Below are positions 55,873 to 64,000 of a stretch of DNA of 64,000 nucleotides, piece after piece. Position 1 is the first letter of the stretch. Each line of letters opens with the position of its first letter. Below the pieces are notes generated by a model. That model saw only the letters and a list, made by a program, of their open reading frames with translations. It searched no databases and was not told where the DNA came from. Made by a program: the position numbers and the translations under genes. Origin of the DNA: Gnetum montanum (lineage: Eukaryota; Streptophyta; Gnetopsida; Gnetales; Gnetaceae); the NCBI GenBank assembly GCA_015680685.1, contig MNCI01030955.1, positions 729,636 through 793,635 on the forward strand, read 5' to 3'.

Positions 55873-57670
55873 GTTGGCAGTTGGAACACCGAGGGGTTTG
55901 CAGGTGCATAGCATCAACCTCGTCTCCATGCGAGGGCCTTTGCTAGGAAACGGAGGTAGAGTGCCTTGGACGATTTTGTCAATCGAACAAGAACTTTGCC
56001 GACTGCAACCGGGGTATTGGGTGCAACTGGGGGATGGCATGGTTAGTCGAAATGCGAGCATTAACATTGTGAGATAATGCTAAGCATTCTCACAATGTTT
56101 TCGGAAGTACTGGGACTAGCTAAGCTTGAGCGTAGCAGGGTTTCTTGGTGTGAGAATGGCGGTGAAAACGTGCAAAAACATGTAATGTGGCAAAAAAATG
56201 CAAATGCGATACTGAACGTTAAAGAGAATGCTTGAAATGCAATGGAGATTGAGAGAAAGAATGGTACCACCATAGACGGGGAATGTAGCAATTACAAATG
56301 AGCTTTGAGGAGGTACACAGTGTATAGATAGGCATAGTAGTGGTGTAGCCACAATATCTGGGTGGAGGAGGTACTAATGTTCGTTGCAGAGTCTATGTCT
56401 ACTGGGTTGGCTGCCGTGGTGTCCTATAGGCTATGGTGCTAAATGGGATGCAAAGGTTTTGCCAAGGTGTTAATACGCTTCAGTGTGCAGGGTGTTCAAG
56501 GTGCCTTAGGTGCTAAGTGGTACTCTAAAATGCCAACTACTACTTGAATTTGCTAGTCAAATGCTTCAAATGTCCACTGCTAGAATGAATTGCCAACCCC
56601 TAGAGTGTGGAATGCAGAGGTATTTATAGGCTTAGGGTTAGCGTGAAGTGTAGATTGAGTGCCATGTGGCCAAGGGGTAGGTGGGCCTACGCTAATCTCT
56701 GCCACACTTCCACTAGAGCAACTGGTGCTACGCTTTAGTGTGCTCCAATGGATCCTAAGAGACTGTCAAACTATGGCTACGCTACCAAGACTGCATGTGC
56801 CAAGATTGCAATGTACCTACAAATAGTGCAAAATAATGCAATTTGGAGGGTACGCTCTAGGGCTATGCTTTGCCTTCTTTCAAGTGGAATTAAGCATAGG
56901 TATAATTTTGGGACATAGGGGGATGCAAAGAAAGTGAAAGTTGTTGATCTTGCTTGTTGAAGAAGTGTTGGAGCTGGAATGAACACTTGTGCTGAGTTTT
57001 AGAAGCTTTTGGAGGTAGTTTCGCATTGCTACGCTAGCTACACTCTAGAGTGTAGTCCAACAATTACACAAGTTTTGCAAAAGATTGAAGTCTGGTGTTG
57101 CTATACTTGTTATGCTCGTGAGCATAGTAGGATAGGACATGGTGTAGCATGGACACTTAGAAAAACTTGGCAAAAATTGCAGTCTTTGTTCTTGTTACAC
57201 CAGCTACGCTCAAGAGTATAGTAGGAGGGGTAGCTTCAAGAGTTAGATTTGCCAAATGCTTCTTGCATGCTGAGCTAGCTTGATAACTTCTGGCTCAACA
57301 CTAGTGTAAACTGTCCATTGGAGTGCTGCTATGTTTGCTACACTGAAGAGCGTAGTAGGAGGAATGGGAGCATAGTAGGACCCTTAGAAACATTTCCGCA
57401 GCTGTTGTCTAACACTTGGAAAATTTTGCAAGTCTAGTCATGAGTTTCATGCTACACTAGCTACACTCCAGAGCATAGTAGGCATAATGAGAGTGTAGCA
57501 GAATACTTAGGAAACTTATCTTGTGTTGCCCAAATTTGGTGGTGTTTCATTAGTTCCTCTTTGTCAATGTTTAGAGGAGTGGCTTGAGGGACATCGACAA
57601 AGAATCCAAGACACCACAACAGACATGACATCAACATCGCTTGTCGGTACTTGATTGGATGGTGCTTTGC
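55873..57670 (-). repeat. U2: LTR of the Tat-like family
   Basis: Starts TGGCAGTTGGAAC on plus, then 'gtagagtgccttggacg' and ends with the shared block (57540-57600, 'ggtgtttcattagttcctc'). Minus-strand TATAAATA at 56621-56628. The region upstream of the TATA (56700-57500) is full of dyads such as CTACACTCTAGAGTGTAG (57038-57055) and GCTACACTGAAGAGCGTAG. Probably the 3' LTR of T3. Confidence 0.7.
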
Positions 57671-59090
57671 CAGGCTCAAAAGTGGTAAAGGTTATGGAAT
57701 GATGTAGGTAATGGGTGTAGGAAATTAGCTTGGGGATAACAAGGAAGGAATAAGATGCAAATGGTGTATCATGCTGCAAGATGCAGAGTTAGCATGACTG
57801 ACTATGATCGTGGTACTAGGGTGGCTTGTCACTAAATGATGGTCTCTTGTTGAAGTGCTTGTGAGAGAACCTTTGCCCATAGCATCAAAATGGCTTACCC
57901 TTGACATGTTGGCCTCTCGTTGGAGTGCTTATGAGAAGGCCGATGCGAATTCAGGGTTAGACCAATTGCGAAATTGTAGCTCTGCTAGATTTTGCTTAGG
58001 GATATATTTTACCCCATTTTTTTGAAATGCTACTTGCAAGATGCTTATCATTGAGTGGACTACGTGCCACTCGATGGGCTTTGCTTAGAGGCAGTTGCAT
58101 CACATCTATAGGATAGGTGTTTCTTCATCGGGATGAGTTGCGTTACATTCACTTGGGCTTTGACTAGCCCACAGAGGTCCCCCATGGGATGAGTTGTATT
58201 ATATCCATTATGGGTTTTGTGGTCGATTGAAAGAAGGGTGTCATGTGCATTGAAGAAGCTTGCAAGGAAGGTAGGGAAAATGTAAGATAGAGAGGGTAAA
58301 TGCAAGTAGGCTATAGTGGGATAATAGGGATGTGCACTCTTGAGTGGCTTGGCGAGTCCAACCAAGCACATCGAAGCAATGTGGTGCCCTACCACTGCAA
58401 TGAAATGTGCCTTTGAAAAACTACCTCTAGGGCTTCGTCCTGCAAACACAATGTAGAGAAGATGAGAAAACAACCATACAACATGTGAAATAAGAGCAAA
58501 CTGCTGGTTGGAAGGATGCTGCAAGTGCCAGACCAGTTGCAAGAGTTTGCAATGCCAAAGTAGGAAGACTAGTGCAGGTGCTGGAGCTAGAAAGTTGCAA
58601 AAGCTCTAACTTCCACATTGGAAGCAAGCACCCAAGGGAGGCCAATGAGATGGCCAAGGGTGATGATAGTGTAGGTTCTTGAGACTCCACACTAAGGACA
58701 AGAATTTGGAAATCTAGTAAGATGACAGGGAGCCATGCTGTTGGATGCACTTCCAAGCCTCAGTAATGGTGAGGGTTGGAGGATGGCAGTGTTGTGGTTG
58801 GGCCATAGTACTGCTGGGACTCCAGCGAGTGGTGCTGACAGTGAGAGCTCCAACCAATAATGATGATGATGGTGGCGGTAACTCCGGAAGATTAGCAAAA
58901 TGCCTGAGGACATCTTTGGAGGATCAGCAAAATGTCAAGGATAGTGACGCTGCAAATGTTCCAGAGGCTTTTTCGTAACAATGTGAACTCCATTTTGGAA
59001 CTACAATGTCCCATCCCACCCTACCCAAGAGGCATGGGCAGATGATGGAGGATTAAAAGTATTTGCGCTCGCTTGGCCGTAGAACTGTGT
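57671..59090. other. T3 3' untranslated stretch, nothing coding recognised
   Basis: Several medium open frames exist on the minus strand (58060-58756), but their composition and lack of motifs do not support a gene. It lies between the UTR minisatellite and U2. Confidence 0.4.
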
Positions 59091-59560
59091 ATGTTGGGTT
59101 GTGCATGCTAAACTGCGAACCTAGTTTAGGATTTTGGTAGATCACATGCTGTGCTAGTTTAACATCGTAGTGGATGATGGATGTTGTGCTAGTTTAACGT
59201 CATGATGCAAGGACGATCTATGCTAATTTATAGTTATAGCAGACTATGTTGTGAATGCCAATTTAGTATCGTAGCCCGAGGACAAGTTGTGTTGGTTTAA
59301 AGTCATAGTAGATTTGCTATGCTAGTTTAACGTCATAGCAGACATGTGTGCTACGAGTGCCAATTTAATGTCATAGCCTAAGAATGATCTGTACTAGTTT
59401 AACACCATAGTGGATGCTTTGTGCTAGTCTATAGTCGTAATAGACTTTTTATGCTAGTTTATATTCATAGTGGACTCCCTGTGTTAGTTTATAGTTATAG
59501 CAGACTCCCTATGTTAATTTATAGTCATAGCAGACTCTTGCTTACCTTGCTTTATCGTTG
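59090..59560 (-). repeat. UTR minisatellite of T3, about 30-base unit
   Basis: Units like TGCTAGTTTATAGTCATAGC followed by 'agactccc', 13-15 copies, most regular at 59430-59550. It directly follows the T3 integrase stop in transcription order. The related array at 62850-63340 shares the 'agtttatagtcatagcagac' core. Confidence 0.85.
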
Positions 59561-59575
59561 ATGCAGCATTGCATG

Positions 59576-60720
59576 TTAGGCATAGTACAACTTCAGGTAC
59601 GAGTGGTTTACTAGATTGACAAATTAGTTGCCGTCTAGATCAACAAGCTTGAATGCTCCATTATCATAGGCCTTGGTGACCAAGAAAGGCCCTTCCTAGT
59701 TGGTTGAGAATTTGTTTGTGGGTTCGTGAATGGCTTTGAGGACTAGGTGCCCCTCCTTGATCTAGCGTTGGTGCTAATTATGTTGGTGCTTTTGCCATTG
59801 CATTTGCTGGTACTACTCGATTTGACCAAGTGTTTGCATGTGCTCCTCTTCTATTGAGTCAAGGTATATGGTTCTCAACTTGTTATTCTGAGCCTTGTCT
59901 ATGAAGCTTGAGAGGATTACATGGAGTAATGGGACCTACAATTCAAGAGGCAAAATGACTGTAGATTGATATACAAGGCTATATGGCATCTTACTTCTTG
60001 TTGTTTTGTGCATGGTGTGGTAGGCTCATAGTGTGTAGGCCAACTACTCATGCCATCGTCATTTGCTACTACTAAGTATCTTTTTCAAAAGGTTGATGAT
60101 GACCTTGTTTGTGGCCTTCGCCTGGCCATTCACTTGCAGGTGGTATGACAATGAGAAGAAATGCTTGATGCCGAGGTATTCACAGAAGGCTTTAGTCTCT
60201 GCACTGCTAAACTGTGGTCCATTGTCTTTGATAATGGTCATGGATAGACCAAATTAGGTCACTATATTGTCAAAGATGAATTTGCAAACTTGTTGTGATA
60301 TTGTCTTCCTAAGGGGAATAGCTTTAACCCATTTGGTAAAATATTTGGTTGTGGTTATGATGAAGCTATGTCCTGCAGAGGACTTAGGCGTGATGGACCT
60401 TATGATATTCAACCTTCAACATTGGAATGACCACGTGATTTGTGTGGTGTGCAGTTTAGTGGGTGGCACATGTATTAATTTGCCATATCGTTGACACACA
60501 TCGCATGTCTTAACCTTAGAAACACAATCATGCTCCATGTAAGGCCAATAGTAGCCTAAGCATCTAATTTTTATGCCATTGACCTGGGTGCTATGTGGCC
60601 TTTGCACAGTCCCTCGTGGACTTAATCGACGATTGTTTGCACTTCACTGTCGCTAACGTAGGTTAGCAGTATGCCATCATAGGATTTGTGGCAAAGCATG
60701 TTATCACCTACAATGACATA
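59576..60720 (-). pseudogene. pol: T3 Tat-like integrase
   Basis: From 60720 down on the minus strand: YVIVGDNMLCHKSYDGIL-type entry, EGLCKGH, GYYWPYMEHDCVSKVKTCDV plus CQRYGKL (60470-60560, zinc-binding Cys pair), VPPTKLHTTQITWSF, then a core with TIIKDNGPQFSSAETKAFCE (60180-60241) and NGQAKATNKVI. The C-terminal part is EGPFLVTKAYDNGAFKLVDL (near 59650-59700) and SYLKLYYA before the stop near 59576. Catalytic Asp (KDNG) is kept; the Glu of GQAE is Lys. The frame is cut at 60720 exactly where U3 begins. Confidence 0.88.
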
Positions 60721-60724
60721 CTAC

Positions 60725-62058
60725 TGTACCGTCTGAAATCGTCGGTCTCCGGCTGGAAGGAAACAGAGACTTGGAGATACTCGGACACGCACAGAAGATC
60801 CTACCTTCGCCTGAGGACGAGTTGGAATGAACGAAGGTAGAGTACCTTGGATGGTCCGCACGTGGATCAGGCAAGGATTTCCCCGAACGTACACCGAGGT
60901 GCTATACGCTAGGTTATATGTGAACGGTGTAACAGGCGTAAAACAGAGTGTAAACAACGTAATTGATGCAAACGGAGCGTAAATGTAACAAAGCATAAAC
61001 AGAATACATGCAACAATTAATGCAAACTGTAATAGATTTTAGGAAGAAAATGTAATAATGGCATTTCAAAATGAGAGTACAATGCATCGGTCTAACGCAG
61101 TTGTGGCTTTGACACAAGGCGGACGAATAGCCCTGGTGGATGCAGGGAGGACTGATGGCTGGTTCAAACTGTAGGCATAGCGTAGAGGCTATATGCTCAG
61201 CGTACAGGGTTGTCCAGCGTACAAGGTCCTCTGCTCTGGTTCTTAGTGTCTCTATTTTTCTTTGGTTTGCTCCAAATTTTGCCAACCTCCCGATCTAGTG
61301 AAAAATTAGGGCTTTTATACATGTTTTGACGTTAGACTCGGGTTGGGTGACACGTGGCGCGTTGACTGGGTGCAAAAGCGTAAAATTTACAAGTGTACAA
61401 TAGATTACATTTACTGAGCGTATACGTTGAGCGTATATGCTGAGCGTATTGCTGTATCAAGCAGGCGTAGACTCTGGGCATATACGCTGGATGTGCTGAG
61501 CGTATACGCTGGAGTGTTTACGCTGAAGGTTGCTGGGCGTATATGCCGGGGCATATATGCTGATGGTTGCTACCTTGTACCAAGTCTTATTCTGCAGTGC
61601 TGTTTCCATGCCGTCTTCGGGGATTGCATGCCGGGCATATGCATCAATTGTACAAGCTGGACGTACTTGTGAGATGTGTACGTTGGTCGTGCACACTGGG
61701 CATATACGCTGTGAGCATCGGGCGTATACGCTGTGGATATGAACTTGAGTGTATACGCTAGGCGTATACGTTGAGAATGTAAACTTGGGCGTATACGCTG
61801 AGAATGCATACTTAGTGAAATTAAGCATCTGATCTCCGAAGTTGCCATGTTTGATACCAGATGTAGCCATGGTCGTCTACGGTTTGCAGGGACCTGCTTC
61901 TTGTTGGAAAAGTACTAAGCTCGAAATTTTGTGGTGTTTCATTGGCCCCTCTTTGTTGACGCTTGGAGGAATCGACCCGAGAAGTGTCGACAAAGAAGTG
62001 CAAAACACCACAAGCAACTCGATAAAGACATTGTCTTTTGCCACTTGACTAGACATCA
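60725..62058 (-). repeat. U3: LTR of the Tat-like family
   Basis: Plus-strand limits TGTACCGTCTGAAATC and AGACATCA, with 'gtagagtaccttggatgg' near 60837 and the terminal block at 61931-62000. Minus-strand TATA (TATAAAAG) at 61312-61319. Upstream of it (61400-61800) are about 15 copies of AGCGTATACGCT or GGGCGTATACGCTG, each a palindrome. Probably the 3' LTR of T4. Confidence 0.7.
61400..61805. promoter_or_regulatory. GCGTATACGC palindrome array in U3
   Basis: GCGTATACGC is a perfect 10-base dyad, repeated with GA/GG spacers and decayed to GCATATACGC or GCGTATATGC in places. It lies just upstream of the minus-strand TATA box. A binding-site role is inferred. Confidence 0.6.
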
Positions 62059-62845
62059 TCGCACTATGTTCCATAGTACATGGGATTGGGAAAGTAAAAT
62101 ATGTAGCTGGTAGGAAAATGGAGATTGTGCGGACTGGTAACTGACCAACGGATTGTGCTTGGTAAAGGGGATGCTCTGGTGTGCATCATGTTGATCCTTG
62201 TCAATAGCCATTATTCGGCAGACTTGGAATCAATGCATGAGATGTGCGTTCTTTGGCAGAACAAGACTCTTGGTTAGTGTTCAAGAGGATTTGTTGGCGA
62301 GACCAAAGCCACGTGATGATGTGTTGCATTTTTTGGAGGAACAGGGCCCACGTTTAGTGTTTTAGGGGGAAGCCTGTTGGCAGAGAGCCAAAGCCATGCA
62401 ACGAGGTGTTTTTTGATTGTTTTTAGAAATGAGCACTTGTTTCCAAGACGACTGCCTTCCTGCTTTTGGGAAGAAGCTTTGTTTTGATGTTGTACTCGTG
62501 CTCAAGTGCTATGTTGTGTGTTGCAAAAGGTGTCACAGTGCGCACCAGTATGTTCACAGTTTTTAATGTACTGGGTGTATCAGATGTGTGGCCAGGTAGA
62601 GTGTGTTGATGAATAGATAGGCAATGTACTGGGAAATGGGGATGTACTAGTTAACGGCTTGATTTAGTCTCGCCACATGTGCTGTGAACCTTGCCTCATC
62701 TTGCTACTTATGACGAAGTGCATTCTTGTACGAACACCTCTGAGCATCATCACTGAATAGGAATGGCAACAATATTGGTAGGATCATCTGATGGCGAGCG
62801 ATGCAGTGATTTTGATGAAGTTTGAATGCAACCATTGAGGAACCA
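62059..62845. other. T4 3' untranslated stretch, nothing recognised
   Basis: No frame with family motifs. The words 'ttggcgagaccaaagccacg' and 'ttggcagagagccaaagccatg' (near 62295 and 62375) are an imperfect local repeat. Confidence 0.4.
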
Positions 62846-62849
62846 GAGA

Positions 62850-63340
62850 TGAACTTGCTAGTTTATAGTCATAGCAGACTATCATGGGTTAGTTTTATGT
62901 CATGACCCGTTGGACATTTCCCGTTTAGTGTCGTGGAGGACGGTGCGTTGCCAGTTTCTAGTCTTAGCGGACCGCGAAGAGGCAAACTAGTTTATAGTCT
63001 TAGCGGACTCTGGCGAATGCGACTGTGGCAGTTTACTGTCGTGCCGGATGGGTGCTAGTTTATTGTCATTGCGGACACTGTGTGGTATCAATTTATCGGC
63101 ATGATGCCAGGACGGGCTGTGGTATCAGTTTTAAGTCATAATCCAAGACTATTCTATGGTATTAGTTTACCATCATGATTCTAGGACGAGCTGTGGTATC
63201 AGTTTATAGTCGTGACCCCAGGACTATTTTATGGTATCAGTTTACCGTTATGATTCCAGGACGAGCTGTGGTATCAGTTTATAGTCGTGACCTCAGGACT
63301 ATTCTATGGTATCAGTTTTAAGTCATGATGCCAGGACTGC
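62850..63340 (-). repeat. UTR minisatellite of T4, 36/73-base units
   Basis: The left part repeats 'ctagtttatagtcttagcgg'. The right part is a higher-order array of about 73 bases made of two half-units ('tatggtatcagtttaccgtt' and 'tgtggtatcagtttatagtc', each ending in 'ccaggac' plus 5-8 bases). It is related to the T3 array at 59090-59560. Confidence 0.85.
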
Positions 63341-63481
63341 TCTGTGTGGATGCATGCGTGTGCTTCTGTATGATCTTGTAAACAAAAGCTACTAGAGAAA
63401 ACAATATTAAATAGCAACTGCAGAAAACGTGAACTGAAATGCATCAATAAATAGAAAATAATGTGAAACGGTGGTAGTTTA

Positions 63482-63942
63482 AGGCCTTTTCGGGCCATGA
63501 GAGAACACGTAAGATAATACAATACAAACTAAGGTGATGTATGCACAACGAACAAAGGTGAAGAGTGGGCGGAGATCAGACATGCTTTTGGCCGCAGGGG
63601 AGTCTTGATTATGCGATTGTTTCTTAGTCGGACATAGTCTAGGAGGCGTGCTAGTTCGCTCTGGGAGACTTTCAGTTTTTACCCCTTGTTCAGGCGTTTT
63701 AGCTCTAGGTGTTGTATTTGTTGTTGTGGGTGTTGCTTCAAGAGGCTCCCTTATCAAGACTTGTGACATGTCTATGTTGTGGTTAGCTTGAAAGGGAGTG
63801 TTGTCGTCATGTATAATGACTTGTGCACCTTCATATGGAAGGCGGATTTCTTGATGTATCGGTGAGGAAACGACTTGTTGTTGTGCTAGCCAAGGTCTAC
63901 CAAGGATCATGTTGAAACTGGGCATCTCTTCTATGATAGTGA
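63482..63942 (-). pseudogene. pol: T4 protease C-terminus and linker
   Basis: The minus strand reads TIIEEMPSFNMILGRPWLAQ then QQVVSSPIHQEIRLPYEGAQ. 'N-x-ILGRPWL' is the conserved end of the aspartic protease in Tat-type gag-pol, before the flexible linker to RT. The following 100 residues are Pro/Thr/Ser-rich (TPTTTNTTPRAKTPEQGVK). The active-site half would lie to the right but the sequence is cut by an assembly join at 63943. Between here and the T4 UTR array RT, RNase H and integrase are all missing, so T4 has a large internal deletion or was misassembled. Confidence 0.75.
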
Positions 63943-64000
63943 NTAAGGGAGCCTCTTGAAGCAACACCCACAACAACAAATACAACACCTAGAGCTAAAA
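63943..64000. other. Single-N join followed by inverted overlap
   Basis: After the N at 63943, bases 63944-64000 are the exact reverse complement of 63697-63753. As at 9096 and 9999, this indicates that the next contig was placed in the wrong orientation. Confidence 0.88.

Noticed and set aside
58060-58756. Minus-strand frames of 109 and 160 codons as a host gene
   Set aside because: Biased composition, no motif, and location in the presumed 3' untranslated part of T3.
54617-62000. The conserved U-family end block (near 54620, 57540, 61935) as a MITE with terminal inverted repeats
   Set aside because: It has an internal imperfect hairpin, but the three copies share further homology at the other end of 1.3-1.8 kb units with a TATA box, which fits LTRs better.

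Overview
This window looks like intergenic DNA from a large-genome vascular plant. I see no intact host gene, rRNA or tRNA. Nearly everything recognisable is decayed retroelement: Ty3/gypsy elements of the Athila and Tat types nested in each other, plus traces of a LINE, a SINE and a Ty1/copia element. Plant origin rests on Athila-type elements with a tRNA-Asp primer site, Tat-type pol with a second RNase H, and 5-bp target duplications. A gymnosperm is my guess from the density and age of the repeats; the sequence does not prove it.

Layout. 1-7.3 kb: AT-rich DNA with a minus-strand LINE endonuclease, a possible RNase H remnant, a tRNA-like SINE and a minus-strand copia RT/RNase H. 7.3-14.1 kb: Athila-like element A (5' LTR, PBS, gag, pro, RT, RNase H, IN), with a 244-base gap and a wrongly oriented contig in its gag. 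14.1-16.8 kb: non-coding, with short degenerate repeats. 16.8-28.3 kb: a plus-strand Tat-like pol (T1), split by gag-only element B (17186-23241, target duplication ATTAT) and followed by its probable LTR. 28.3-47.1 kb: a minus-strand Tat-like pol (T2), split by Athila-like element C (28842-45999, duplication AAAGT), itself split by element D (36268-44683, duplication ACCTC). 47.1-51.4 kb: a long degenerate minisatellite and a 1-kb-period direct repeat. 51.8-64 kb: a minus-strand stack of Tat-like pieces (transposon-type ORF, integrase fragments, three related LTRs U1, U2 and U3, UTR minisatellites, a protease end).

How the parts relate. Elements A-D share LTR architecture, TG...CA ends, TATA box, poly(A) signal and PBS, so they form one superfamily. 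C and A carried pol. B and D kept gag and cis signals but have no pol, so they were probably mobilised in trans. D also carries a second frame of about 929 codons behind its own promoter-like block. The most unusual signal is an array of palindromes (GCGATATCGC type) just upstream of the TATA box in B, C and D and inside D. Its length is what differs most clearly between the two LTRs of each element. The unrelated Tat-like LTRs carry analogous palindromic arrays (GCGTATACGC; CTACACTCTAGAGTGTAG) in the same promoter-upstream position.

Limits. All calls come from reading by eye; no alignment or database search was run. Boundaries without a target duplication or TG/CA terminus are approximate.
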